Translations under genes and position numbers: made by a program | The notes under the pieces: model-generated | What the model was told of the DNA's origin: nothing | Seen by the model: only the letters and a program-made list of their open reading frames with translations | The model's database searches: none | DNA from: Amycolatopsis oliviviridis | Lineage (GTDB): Bacteria; Actinomycetota; Actinomycetes; Mycobacteriales; Pseudonocardiaceae | Length of the DNA stretch: 64,000 nt | Assembly (NCBI RefSeq): GCF_014654365.1 | Contig: NZ_BNAY01000008.1 | Coordinates: 62,001 to 126,000 of the forward strand | Direction: 5' to 3' | Part shown: positions 8,063 to 15,980 of the stretch, in pieces | Layout of the letters: every line of letters starts with the position of its first letter | How positions within the stretch are numbered: position 1 is the first letter of the stretch

Positions 8063-9316
8063 TCAGGCGTGGTGGAGGGTGTTGCGCCGGGATCGGCGTA
8101 GCGGGTCCAAATACTGGGGCGGGATGAACTCCGGTAAGCCATCGGCTGCCATCCGGACTTCCCAGTCGCCGTGATGGATCAGGCGGTGATGGAAGCTACA
8201 GAGCAACACCAGGTTCCGAAGATCGGTCAAGCCGCCGTCTGCCCAGTGCTCAATATGATGAGCGTGACAATTCTTGGGTCTCCCATGACACCCCGGGAAT
8301 GCACAACCACCATCACGGATGTTCAATGCACGTCTCTGCCCTGGAGTGACGAACCGTCTCAGTCGCCCCATATCCAGCGGCTCACCCGACGCGCCCATCA
8401 CCACCGGCAACATCAGGCAATCGCAGGCCGCTAGCCGAGCCTCCCGCGCCGTCATCGTTCCCACGAAATCCAGGCACGCGGTGCCGAGACCCGATTTGAG
8501 TTCCTCCAGCCCGATGGTGACGTGCACCAACGTCCGGTAACCGCTCGTTCCGGGCTGGTCGGGGCACGCGATCGCCAGGTCGAGCAGGTCGGCCCAGGCG
8601 TCTCCCATGCGCTCGCACTTCATCCGCAGATCCGCCTGACCGAACTCGTCCACCGGCCGCGGCTGGGCGTGCGCTTCCAGGGCGGCGGCGGTGCGGGCGC
8701 CGGTCTCGTCATCGAGGAGGCCGGTGAGTTTCCAGAACCCGTCCTTACGCCGCTCCAGGGTGATCTCGCGGCGCGGTTCCTTCGGCTCCGGCTCCTTGGG
8801 CTCGGTCCCGTCCGGGTCCAGCCAGGCGAGAATCTTCGCCTCGGCCTTCACCAGCTCACGAGGCCCAGCGCTTCTGGCGAGGTCGGCGAGGGTCTTCTCC
8901 GCGCTCTCCCGGTCCTCCACCGAGGTGTCCGCCGGGATCTTCTTCAGGATCTCCAAGATCTGCTCGATGCGGTGCTCACCGATCGCACCCTCGGCAGCCA
9001 CCGCGGCGGTAGCGGGCGCGACGGCCGGAACTTCAGGGCCATCCAAAGCCCGGGTCGGGTTCAACGCGATCGCCCGATTCACGATCGGACTCGCCTCACC
9101 CCGCGACAACCCCGCCACATCAGCGAACCACGCCGCCGTCGACCCATACCCGAACAAGTCTTTCGCGCCCCGAGACTCAACCTCCGCCAAGTACCGCCCC
9201 AAACCAGCGGAAGCCACCCGCATCACCTGCAAGAACTGCTGCACACCATGCGCAAGCTCCAGCTTGCCGGCGCGCCACAGCTCCTGCGGCAACTCGGGGA
9301 GGAAGGTCTCGGACAC
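8063..9316 (-). CDS. DUF222 / HNH endonuclease domain protein (13E12-repeat type)
   Basis: A 417-residue protein with an N-terminal DUF222 helical domain and a C-terminal HNH nuclease domain; the zinc/HNH segment reads RDGGCAFPGCHGRPKNCHAH, then NLVLLCSFHHRLIHH. These are the domains of the mycobacterial 13E12 repeat family. Function in the cell is unknown; HNH domains cleave DNA with a metal ion. I chose the GTG at 9316, preceded by TATTCT and GGAGGG, rather than the GTG at 9346, because the longer version would translate through a LexA-box-like palindrome. The gene stands alone, convergent with the aromatic operon. Its SOS box suggests DNA-damage induction. Confidence 0.85.
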   Translation of the reverse strand: MSETFLPELPQELWRAGKLELAHGVQQFLQVMRVASAGLGRYLAEVESRGAKDLFGYGSTAAWFADVAGLSRGEASPIVNRAIALNPTRALDGPEVPAVAPATAAVAAEGAIGEHRIEQILEILKKIPADTSVEDRESAEKTLADLARSAGPRELVKAEAKILAWLDPDGTEPKEPEPKEPRREITLERRKDGFWKLTGLLDDETGARTAAALEAHAQPRPVDEFGQADLRMKCERMGDAWADLLDLAIACPDQPGTSGYRTLVHVTIGLEELKSGLGTACLDFVGTMTAREARLAACDCLMLPVVMGASGEPLDMGRLRRFVTPGQRRALNIRDGGCAFPGCHGRPKNCHAHHIEHWADGGLTDLRNLVLLCSFHHRLIHHGDWEVRMAADGLPEFIPPQYLDPLRRSRRNTLHHA

Positions 9317-9338
9317 CCCTCCAGAATACACGACCAAT

Positions 9339-9354
9339 TCGAACACGTGTTCGC
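9339..9354. promoter_or_regulatory. SOS (LexA) box upstream of the HNH gene
   Basis: The sequence TCGAACACGTGTTCGC matches the actinobacterial LexA operator TCGAAC-N4-GTTCGA at 15 of 16 positions, and 14 of its bases form an exact palindrome (9340-9353). It ends 22 bp before the preferred GTG start and covers the -35 area of the presumed promoter (TATTCT at 9322-9327 on the minus strand). Confidence 0.72.
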
Positions 9355-9410
9355 AATTTTAAGTCACTACAAACTTGCCCATTTCCCACTGACGGGTGAC
9401 CGATAATCTC

Positions 9411-9430
9411 GCAATTAGTCCTCTAAATGC
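9411..9430. repeat. Family B palindromic element, short copy
   Basis: A 20-bp near-palindrome GCAATTAGTCCTCTAAATGC between the WYL regulator gene and the HNH promoter. It shares the GTCCTCT core with the other family B copies and lies 43 bp from the next copy. Confidence 0.5.
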
Positions 9431-9472
9431 TTCACGCGAGCGTCCCGGGCGGCACTCGGGACCCGAGCAACG

Positions 9473-9500
9473 CACCGCATTTAGTCGACTAAATGCGGTG
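9473..9500. repeat. Perfect 28-bp family B palindrome that supplies the WYL gene stop codon
   Basis: The arms (9473-9486 and 9487-9500) are exact reverse complements with no loop. The element overlaps the end of the minus-strand WYL regulator gene: its last three codons plus stop (His-Arg-Ile-TAG) are read from the palindrome. The same CGCATTTAG ending is used by the HrpA gene at 20576. Confidence 0.65.
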
Positions 9501-10445
9501 ACCAGAAGCCCCTAACAAGCGGTCGGCCAGGATCCGGCACCGCTCTTCCAGCTCCACCGGCTCGATCACTTCGAACGAATGCCCCAGCAGCACCACGTGC
9601 ATCAGCAGGAAATCCAGCTCCCCGGCCCCGCTCAAAACCTCGCACCGCGAACGTCCACGCGAGCGAACCACCGCCGCCGAAGCCGGGATCTGCGCTCGCA
9701 CCACCGAAGCAGGCGCGTGCACCAGAAAACGCGCCTGATGCCGATAGACCCGGCTGGCCACGTTCTCCTGGACATAGGCCGCCGCGTCAGGCGCCGGACG
9801 CGGGCGGAAACGCCACGACCGCGCGGAAACCTCGGTCATCTTGTCGACACGGAACGTGCGCCAGTCGTCCCGGTCGAGGTCGTACGCGAGCAGGTACCAC
9901 CGCGGCCCGGAAGCCACCAGACGGTACGGCTCGACCCTGCGCGGCGAAAAGCCGGAAGAGGACGGATACCCGAAGCCCGCCTCGACCTCGTCGCGGCACG
10001 CGCGGGCCAGCGTCATGAGCACGTCGGGGTCGATCGGCGCGCGGCTTCCGTCGAAGGCGACCACCGAGCCGGACAGGGCGCGGACCTCGCGCCGCAGCCT
10101 GGTCGGCAGCACCCGGTCGAGTTTCGTCAACGCCCGGAGCGCGGCCTCGCCGTTGCCCGCGCCGGCGAGCAGCGAGACCGCGGTGGCGATCGCCTCCTCG
10201 TCGTCCAGCAGCAGCGGCGGCATGTCGTGGCCGGGGCCGAGCTGGTAGCCGCCACCGACGCCGTTGCTGGCCTGCACCGGATAGCCGAGCGCGCGCAGCC
10301 GTTCGACGTCGCGCCGGATCGTGCGCGGGGTGACGCCGAGCCGGGCCCCCAGTTCGGGCCCGGTCCACACAGCGCGCTGCTGAAGCAGGCCGAGCAGGGT
10401 CAGCACCCGCTCGGTCGTCCCTCGCTCGTCCTCCACGTCCCCCAT
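9489..10445 (-). CDS. YafY-type HTH/WYL-domain transcriptional regulator
   Basis: A 318-residue regulator with an N-terminal DeoR/HTH_11 winged helix (residues about 10-65, including LGVTPRTIRRDVERLRALG), a central WYL domain (PYRLVASGPRWYLLAYDLD) and a WCX-like C-terminal part. WYL domains sense small ligands. It is divergent from a VOC-family gene, and a clear inverted repeat lies between them. Autoregulation and control of the VOC gene are inferred. The last codons and stop lie inside a palindromic repeat. Confidence 0.88.
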   Translation of the reverse strand: MGDVEDERGTTERVLTLLGLLQQRAVWTGPELGARLGVTPRTIRRDVERLRALGYPVQASNGVGGGYQLGPGHDMPPLLLDDEEAIATAVSLLAGAGNGEAALRALTKLDRVLPTRLRREVRALSGSVVAFDGSRAPIDPDVLMTLARACRDEVEAGFGYPSSSGFSPRRVEPYRLVASGPRWYLLAYDLDRDDWRTFRVDKMTEVSARSWRFRPRPAPDAAAYVQENVASRVYRHQARFLVHAPASVVRAQIPASAAVVRSRGRSRCEVLSGAGELDFLLMHVVLLGHSFEVIEPVELEERCRILADRLLGASGHRI

Positions 10446-10456
10446 CGTGTCAGAGA

Positions 10457-10479
10457 TAGCGGACCGATCCTGTCCGCTA
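10457..10479. promoter_or_regulatory. Inverted repeat, probable WYL-regulator operator
   Basis: TAGCGGAC (10457-10464) and GTCCGCTA (10472-10479) form an exact 8+8 bp inverted repeat with a 7-bp spacer, in the 53-bp divergent gap between the WYL regulator gene and the VOC gene. Symmetry and placement suggest one site controlling both. Confidence 0.6.
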
Positions 10480-10498
10480 GGCGTGTCAGGGTGGTCCC

Positions 10499-10969
10499 AT
10501 GAACCGCAAGAGCCGCGAATTCCAGGTCAGCTTCGACGCCCACGACCCGAAGGCCCTGTCCATCTTCTGGCGCGACGCCCTGGGCTACGTTCACCCCGGC
10601 CCGCCCGGGGTGGAGGTACCCGAGGGCACCGACCCGCTGGACGCGTGGGACGAGTTCCTCGAACGTGTCGGAGTTCCCGAAGATCAGCGCAACACCCGCT
10701 CCGCCCTCGAAGACCCGGACGGCGTGGGACCGAGGATCTTCTTCCAGCAGGTCCCCGAAGACAAGGTCGCCAAGAACCGCGTCCACCTCGACATCCGGGC
10801 CGCGCCCGGCTTGGAGGGGGACGAGCGCATGGCGGCGTTCGAAGCCGAGTGCGACAGGCTCATCGCACTCGGGGCGACGCGAGTCCAGCGCTTCGAGCCC
10901 GAGCAGCCGCTGAGCCTCGGGTTCATCGTGATGCAGGACCCCGAGGGCAACGAGTTCTGTATCGACTGA
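10499..10969 (+). CDS. VOC-family (glyoxalase/bleomycin-resistance-like) protein
   Basis: A 156-residue vicinal-oxygen-chelate protein. The N-terminal half (REFQVSFDAHDPKALSIFW) and C-terminal half (VMQDPEGNEFCID) show the typical beta-alpha-beta ends, with the conserved D-P-x-G-N-E-F signature. Members bind metal or sequester small molecules; the substrate here is unknown. It is divergent from the WYL regulator and probably its target. It ends one base before the convergent SMP-30 gene. Confidence 0.85.
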   Translation: MNRKSREFQVSFDAHDPKALSIFWRDALGYVHPGPPGVEVPEGTDPLDAWDEFLERVGVPEDQRNTRSALEDPDGVGPRIFFQQVPEDKVAKNRVHLDIRAAPGLEGDERMAAFEAECDRLIALGATRVQRFEPEQPLSLGFIVMQDPEGNEFCID

Positions 10970-10970
10970 G

Positions 10971-11888
10971 TCAGACTGACGTGACGGCGATCGCGTTGTC
11001 CTCCAGGGAGCCGAAATACAGCTTCCCGGCCCGTTCGCGGACCCCGACGAGCACGTGGAACCCGTCGATCTCCCCGCGCAGTTCGTGGACCTGCTTCCCG
11101 TCCGGAGTCACCCCGCGCACCCCGCACTCCCTCGCGGGTGCGGGCTGCAGGGCCGTCGGCAGCGCCCGGACGCCGGCCCGCAGCGGCGCGGGGAGCTTCT
11201 GCACCAAGGAAAGCGCGGGCACCTTCGGGCTGGCCACGGTGATCCAGATCAGCCCGTCGCTGCCGGTGGAGATGTTGTCGGGATAGCCCCACAGATCGTC
11301 GACGAGATAGTCCCGCGTGCCCGCCTTCTCGCCGGTGAGCCACACGCGCGACACCCGGTAGGCACCGGTCTCGGCGACGGCCACATAGGACTCGTCGGGC
11401 GGCAACGCGACGCCGTTGGCGAACTGGAAACCGTCGGCGAGCTGGTCGATCTTCCCGTCGGGCGTCCGGCGCAGCAGGCGACCGCCGCCGGTCTGCTCAA
11501 TCAGGTCGTCACGCCACTTCTCGATGCCGAAGAGCCGCGACGAGTCGGTGAAGTACACGGTCCCGTCGGCGGCTACGGCGGCGTTGTTGCAGAACACGAA
11601 GTCCAGCCCCACCGCGGACGTCGCCAAAGTGGTGATGTCGCCGCCCGCCAGCGGCATGGTGAGCAGTCCGGCCTTGGCGTCGCAGATCAGGAGGTCGTCG
11701 CCGAAGAACTCCAGCCCCAGCGGGCGGCCGCCGGTGTCGCCGAGGACGTCGATCCGCTTGCCGTCCGGCGAGACGCGCAGGATCCGCCCGTCGTCGACAC
11801 CGGTGTAGATCCGCCCTTGGTCGTCGACCACGACGTCCTCGGGACCGTGCCCGTTGACCGGGATGACCGTGACCTCGCCGAAAGCCAT
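10971..11888 (-). CDS. SMP-30/gluconolactonase/strictosidine synthase-like beta-propeller
   Basis: A 305-residue six-bladed propeller protein. Blocks such as GPEDVVVDDQGRIYTGVDDGR, the metal-site type NNAAVAADGTVYFTDSS and NGVALPPDESYVAVAETG are characteristic. Members hydrolyse lactones or act on hydrophobic substrates. It is the fourth gene of a minus-strand operon (SDR, kinase-like, histidine phosphatase, this gene), 10 bp after the phosphatase and preceded by TAGGAG. Substrate unknown. Confidence 0.8.
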   Translation of the reverse strand: MAFGEVTVIPVNGHGPEDVVVDDQGRIYTGVDDGRILRVSPDGKRIDVLGDTGGRPLGLEFFGDDLLICDAKAGLLTMPLAGGDITTLATSAVGLDFVFCNNAAVAADGTVYFTDSSRLFGIEKWRDDLIEQTGGGRLLRRTPDGKIDQLADGFQFANGVALPPDESYVAVAETGAYRVSRVWLTGEKAGTRDYLVDDLWGYPDNISTGSDGLIWITVASPKVPALSLVQKLPAPLRAGVRALPTALQPAPARECGVRGVTPDGKQVHELRGEIDGFHVLVGVRERAGKLYFGSLEDNAIAVTSV

Positions 11889-11898
11889 GGCTTGTCTC

Positions 11899-12555
11899 CT
11901 AGCGGTAGGTGAGCAGTTCCGCGGCTTCCGCCTCGAAATGCGGATGTTCGTTGAACGACAACAGGGTCACCCCGCCGCGGCCGGACACCAGTTTGGTGAT
12001 GCCCGCGTTCACGGTGACCCGGTTCAGCTTCAGCAGCCCGGCCTCGGGCGTGCCCATGAGCGCGCCGCAGACCGTCGCGATCACGCCGCCGGAGCTGAAC
12101 ACGACGGCGTGCTCGCCCTTACCCAGCGACGCAACGACATCCGCCAGCGCGCCCTTGACCCGTTCCAAGAACTGAGGCCAGGTTTCGGCGCATGGACCGG
12201 AGGCTCCCGCCGCGACCCAAGCACTCAGCGCACCGTCCAAAGCGGCCTGATACGCCCGAGAGTCGTTCTGCTGCACACCGTCGGCGTGGTACTTCGCGAT
12301 GTCGACGTGGTCGTACTCATTCCAGCGTTCGTCCTCGACGACGGCGATGCCGGAGCCGAGTGTCTTCAACGCCGTCGCGGCCGTGTCCCGTTGGCGGGCG
12401 AGAGAACCCGACCGCGCCTGGGTGAAGTCGACGCCGCGCCGCAGCAGTTCCTCACCGACCACAGTGGACTGTTCGAAGCCGCGCGGCGAGAGCTGGTCGT
12501 AGTTCTCCGCGCCGAACGACGCCTGCCCGTGCCGGACCAGGTAGATCGCTCCCAT
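11899..12555 (-). CDS. Histidine phosphatase family protein
   Basis: A 218-residue phosphoglycerate-mutase-fold phosphatase with the catalytic LVRHGQ at the N-terminus and a second histidine in HAVVFSSGGVI. These enzymes form a phosphohistidine intermediate; the natural substrate is unknown. The ATG follows the stop of the phosphotransferase gene directly, so the two are co-translated. In actinomycetes this kinase-like/phosphatase pairing often occurs near lipid or acyl-CoA metabolism genes. Confidence 0.88.
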   Translation of the reverse strand: MGAIYLVRHGQASFGAENYDQLSPRGFEQSTVVGEELLRRGVDFTQARSGSLARQRDTAATALKTLGSGIAVVEDERWNEYDHVDIAKYHADGVQQNDSRAYQAALDGALSAWVAAGASGPCAETWPQFLERVKGALADVVASLGKGEHAVVFSSGGVIATVCGALMGTPEAGLLKLNRVTVNAGITKLVSGRGGVTLLSFNEHPHFEAEAAELLTYR

Positions 12556-13620
12556 CTACGCGTGTCCTCCTCCGATGATCCGGCGGCAGCGTCCGTCCAG
12601 ATAGCCGACGAACTGCCAGAGATCCTTCAGCGCCGGGTTGGTCGTCTGTCCCGCGTGGAAACGGTAGTAGATCTGCTGGATCACCACCGCGAGCCGGAAC
12701 AGGCCGTAAACCTCGTAGAACGTCCAGTCGCCGATGGCGAGGCCGGATCGCTCCGCGTAGCGGCGGACGAATTCCTCTCGCGTGTACATCCCCGGCACAT
12801 GCGTCGGCTGGCGGCGGCTGAGCTTCATGACGTCGTCATCGTCGTCCTGCACCCAGTACGCGAGGGTGCTGCCGAGTTCCATCAGCGGATCGCCGAGGGT
12901 GGCCATCTCCCAGTCCAGGACGCCGATGATGCCGAGGTCGTCGTCGAGCACCAGGTTGTCGAGCCGGTAATCGTTGTGGATCAGGCAGATCTTGACCTCG
13001 GACGGCTGGTTCTCCTTCAGCCACGCCATCACCTCGGCGCAGTCCGGGACGTTCTCCGTGCGCGCCTTGAGGAACCGCTCCGACCAGCCACGCACCTGGC
13101 GCTCGACGTACCCGGCACCCTTGCCGAGATCGGCCAGCCCGGCAGCCTCGACGTCGACGGCGTGCAGCTCGACCAGCCTGTCGACGACCTTGCCGCACAG
13201 CTCGCGCGCGCTCTCCGGCGGCAGGTCGAGATCCGCGGGCAGATCTCCGCGCAGGATCAGGCCTTCGAGGCGTTCCATCACGTAGAAGTCGCCGCCGAGC
13301 ACGGATTCGTCGTCGCAGAAGGCGAGGACCTCGGGCACGTAAGGGAAGACGGGCCGCAGCGCCTGCTGGACCCGGAACTCGCGGCGCATGTCGTGCGCGG
13401 ACGCGGCCTTGTGCCCCAGTGGCGGGCGGCGCAGGATCAGGTCCCGGTCCGGATAGGTCAGCAGGTACGTGAGATTCGAGGCACCGCCGGGGAATTGGCG
13501 GACCTCGGGCGGCGTGTCGCCGAGCCCGGGCACCCGTCCGGCCAGCCAGGCGTGCACCGCGGCGGGATCGAACGAGTCTTCGCCGCGTACCTCGACGGTC
13601 TTGTCCGCGGCCAGGGTCAT
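12556..13620 (-). CDS. Phosphotransferase (APH/ACAD10-like kinase) family protein
   Basis: A 354-residue aminoglycoside-phosphotransferase-fold protein of the acyl-CoA-dehydrogenase-associated type. The Brenner-like catalytic motif is HNDYRLDNLVLDD and the metal-binding part is VLDWEMATLGDP. Such proteins may phosphorylate hydroxy-acyl-CoA substrates, as mammalian ACAD10/11 kinase domains do. The ATG at 13620 overlaps the SDR stop (ATGA), so upstream in-frame starts were rejected. Antibiotic resistance is unlikely given the operon. Confidence 0.85.
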   Translation of the reverse strand: MTLAADKTVEVRGEDSFDPAAVHAWLAGRVPGLGDTPPEVRQFPGGASNLTYLLTYPDRDLILRRPPLGHKAASAHDMRREFRVQQALRPVFPYVPEVLAFCDDESVLGGDFYVMERLEGLILRGDLPADLDLPPESARELCGKVVDRLVELHAVDVEAAGLADLGKGAGYVERQVRGWSERFLKARTENVPDCAEVMAWLKENQPSEVKICLIHNDYRLDNLVLDDDLGIIGVLDWEMATLGDPLMELGSTLAYWVQDDDDDVMKLSRRQPTHVPGMYTREEFVRRYAERSGLAIGDWTFYEVYGLFRLAVVIQQIYYRFHAGQTTNPALKDLWQFVGYLDGRCRRIIGGGHA

Positions 13621-14369
13621 GCGAACTTCTTCAGCACCGACACCGGGACGAACCGGAACACCTTCGCCAGCACGCTCCACGGCCACGACGGGACGAACGC
13701 CTTCGCGTTCTCGGACTCGATCGCCTTGACCAGCGCCTGCGCGCCCGCCTCCGCCTTGGTGGCGAGCGGGATCTTCGAGATGTCCACGTTCATCTCCGAC
13801 TCGATGAACCCGGGCAGCAGCTGGGTGACCTTGATCGGCGTCTTCATCAGCTCGATCCGGGTGCCCTCGGTCAGCGCCGAGACGCCCGCCTTGGAGGCGG
13901 CGTACGCGGTCAGGTTGCCGGGGAAGGCGCGAAGCGCGGAGAAGGAGGAAACCACGACGAGGTGGCCTTCCTTCTGTTTGCGGAAGATGCCGACGGCGGC
14001 CTCGATCTGGGCGGCCGCGGCGAGGAAGTTCGTCTGCAGGGTCTGGCGGTTGGCGTCGAACCGGCCGGAGCCGATCGGCTGTCCCTTGCCGAGCCCCGCG
14101 TTCACGATCACGCGGTCGAGGGAGCCGAGTTCTTCGCGGAACTCCTCGAAGACGGTGAAGACCTGGTCGTGGTCGTTCACGTCCAGCTTCCGGGTGACCA
14201 CGGTGATGCCGGGATAGGCCTTCTTGAGTTCCGCGGCGAGGGCGTCGAGCCGGTCGAGACGGCGGGCGGCCAGCGCCAGATTGCGGCCTCTGGCGGCGTA
14301 CTGCCTGGCCATTCCTTCGCCGAGTCCGGAGCTCGCCCCGGTGATCAGGATGTTCTTCCGCAGGACCAT
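13617..14369 (-). CDS. SDR-family oxidoreductase
   Basis: A 250-residue short-chain dehydrogenase with TGASSGLGEGMARQYAARG at the N-terminus, the NAGLGKG block and catalytic YAASKAG preceded by the serine in VSSFSA. It is the first gene of the operon running to the SMP-30 gene. Substrate is unknown; the LLPGFIESEMN ending resembles DltE/YqjQ-like SDRs of lipid metabolism. Confidence 0.87.
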   Translation of the reverse strand: MVLRKNILITGASSGLGEGMARQYAARGRNLALAARRLDRLDALAAELKKAYPGITVVTRKLDVNDHDQVFTVFEEFREELGSLDRVIVNAGLGKGQPIGSGRFDANRQTLQTNFLAAAAQIEAAVGIFRKQKEGHLVVVSSFSALRAFPGNLTAYAASKAGVSALTEGTRIELMKTPIKVTQLLPGFIESEMNVDISKIPLATKAEAGAQALVKAIESENAKAFVPSWPWSVLAKVFRFVPVSVLKKFA

Positions 14370-14418
14370 GGCTGGAGCTTACCCGTTGGTAACAAGTCCG
14401 GCGTCCCCTCGGACGGAT

Positions 14419-14455
14419 GGCTGCCCCCGGCGCCTGGAGTTCGCCGGGGGCAGCC
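14419..14455. terminator. GC-rich hairpin downstream of the subtilase gene
   Basis: Arms 14419-14432 and 14442-14455 are exact 14-base reverse complements with a 9-base loop. The hairpin lies 14 bases past the subtilase stop on its strand and ahead of the SDR promoter, so it probably ends the subtilase message. Confidence 0.7.
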
Positions 14456-14469
14456 TGTCCGCAAGGGTC

Positions 14470-15720
14470 TTACTTCACCTGGAGCAGCTTGTTCGCGGTG
14501 CCCCCGGTCGGGTTGCTGATCTTGCCGTCGGCAGCCGCGGCGACCAGGCCTTCGGCGACCTGGGCCGGGGTGGCGTCAGGGTGAGCCGAGAGGTACAGCG
14601 CGGCAGCGCCGGCGACGTGCGGCGAAGCCATCGAGGTACCGCTGATGGTGTTGGTGGCGTCGTCACCGGTGCCCCACGTCGAGGTGATGTCGACACCCGG
14701 CGCGTACAGGTCCACGACCGAACCGTAGTTCGAGAAGCTGGCCTGCTTGTCGGTCTTGTCGCTGGCGGCCACCGTGATGGCCTCCTTGACGCGAGCCGGG
14801 GAGGTGGTGCCGGCGTCGGAGGACTCGTTGCCCGCCGCGAGCGCGAAGGTCACGCCCTTCGAGATGGCTCCCTTGACCGCCTCGTCCAGGGCGTCGTCCG
14901 CGCCGCCGCCCAGGCTCATGTTGGCGACCGACGGGGCCTTGGCGTTCGCCGCGACCCAGTCGACACCGGCGACGACACCCTCGGTGGTGCCGCTGCCGTT
15001 GGCGTCCAGCACGCGGACGCCGACGATCTTGACGCCCTTGGCCAGACCGTGGTCCGTGCCGCCGATGGTGCCGGCGACGTGCGTGCCGTGGCCGTGCTCG
15101 TCGTTGGGGGTGTCGTCGTTGTCGACGAAGTCCTTGCCGCCGGTCGCGCGGTCACCGAAGTCCTTGTGCGAACCGCGGACACCGGTGTCGATGACGTAGG
15201 CGGTGACGTTGTCGGCCTTCGTCGGGTAGGTGTACTTGTTGTCGAGCGGCAGGTCCGCCTGGTCGACGCGGTCCTCGCCCCACGACGGCGGGTTGTCCTG
15301 GGTCTCGCTGATCTTGAACGTCTTGTTCTGGACGACGTACGCGACCTGCGGGTCGGCGGCGAGCCGCTTGGCGGCGGCCTCGTCGGCCTTGATCGAGAAG
15401 CCGTTCAGCGCCGAGCCGAACGTGCGGGAAAGCGTGGTGCCGTACTGACCGGTGAGGCCCTGGGCCTTCGAGGCGACGTTCGCGGTGACCTCGCTCGCCG
15501 CGGCCACGCCCTGGCCGACCGCGGTGGGCTTGAGGACGACGATGTAGCTGCCGCCGACCGCGTTGGCCACACCCGCGTCGCGGATCTCGCCCAGCTGCTC
15601 GGCGTTGGCCGCACCCGCGCCGAACGTGGCGACAGCCGCGGTCACACCGGCGAGCGCGACGCCCGCCACGAGTCCGCTACGGGTCTTTCGGGACTTCAGG
15701 TTCTTCCGGGACTTGCTCAC
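14470..15720 (-). CDS. Secreted S8 (subtilisin-like) serine protease
   Basis: A 416-residue preproprotease. A basic, hydrophobic signal peptide ends in AGAANA (cleavage after about residue 40), followed by an inhibitor_I9 propeptide (about residues 55-135, YIVVLKP...) and the S8 catalytic domain. The triad is Asp178 (YVIDTG), His211 (HGHGTHVAG) and Ser363 (GTSMASPHVAG), with oxyanion Asn298. The GTG at 15720 has GGAAGGGA 4 bases upstream and starts the signal peptide correctly; an upstream extension lacks signal character. It probably degrades extracellular protein. It is divergent from an XRE regulator. Confidence 0.92.
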   Translation of the reverse strand: MSKSRKNLKSRKTRSGLVAGVALAGVTAAVATFGAGAANAEQLGEIRDAGVANAVGGSYIVVLKPTAVGQGVAAASEVTANVASKAQGLTGQYGTTLSRTFGSALNGFSIKADEAAAKRLAADPQVAYVVQNKTFKISETQDNPPSWGEDRVDQADLPLDNKYTYPTKADNVTAYVIDTGVRGSHKDFGDRATGGKDFVDNDDTPNDEHGHGTHVAGTIGGTDHGLAKGVKIVGVRVLDANGSGTTEGVVAGVDWVAANAKAPSVANMSLGGGADDALDEAVKGAISKGVTFALAAGNESSDAGTTSPARVKEAITVAASDKTDKQASFSNYGSVVDLYAPGVDITSTWGTGDDATNTISGTSMASPHVAGAAALYLSAHPDATPAQVAEGLVAAAADGKISNPTGGTANKLLQVK

Positions 15721-15903
15721 TGGTTCCCTTCCTGCCGCGCCGTGCGGATCACCCGGGAGGATGATCGTTGCTGAGGCCATGCAAACCGGTGCGCCAGGTG
15801 GCGGGCAATGATTCACAGTTACCAGTACTAGGCCAAAAGGAGCAGCGACGCTCGTCCGGAAAGTCGTTTTTACCTGGCAGAAGGCGCCCCTGGAGTGTTA
15901 CCA

Positions 15904-15939
15904 CCGGCTGATAAAGTTATTCGTGTTGTTATCAACCGG
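15904..15939. promoter_or_regulatory. Dyad in the subtilase/XRE divergent promoter region
   Basis: CCGGCTGATAA (15904-15914) and TTATCAACCGG (15929-15939) pair at 10 of 11 positions across a 14-bp spacer. The AT-rich stretch inside is unusual for this genome and resembles a promoter. The repeat lies 42 bp before the XRE gene start, so autoregulation is plausible. Confidence 0.5.
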
Positions 15940-15980
15940 ACGGTGTCACGAAACGGCAGGCGGGGGCGGTCGGGCGGCAT

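Noticed and set aside
9317-9346. N-terminal extension of the HNH protein to GTG 9346
   Set aside because: It would translate the SOS box half-site and the -10 element; the start at 9316 has a better upstream context.
11854-14217. 787-codon open frame on the plus strand
   Set aside because: It spans three well-defined minus-strand genes (phosphatase, kinase-like, SDR) and their overlaps; composition is that of a shadow frame.
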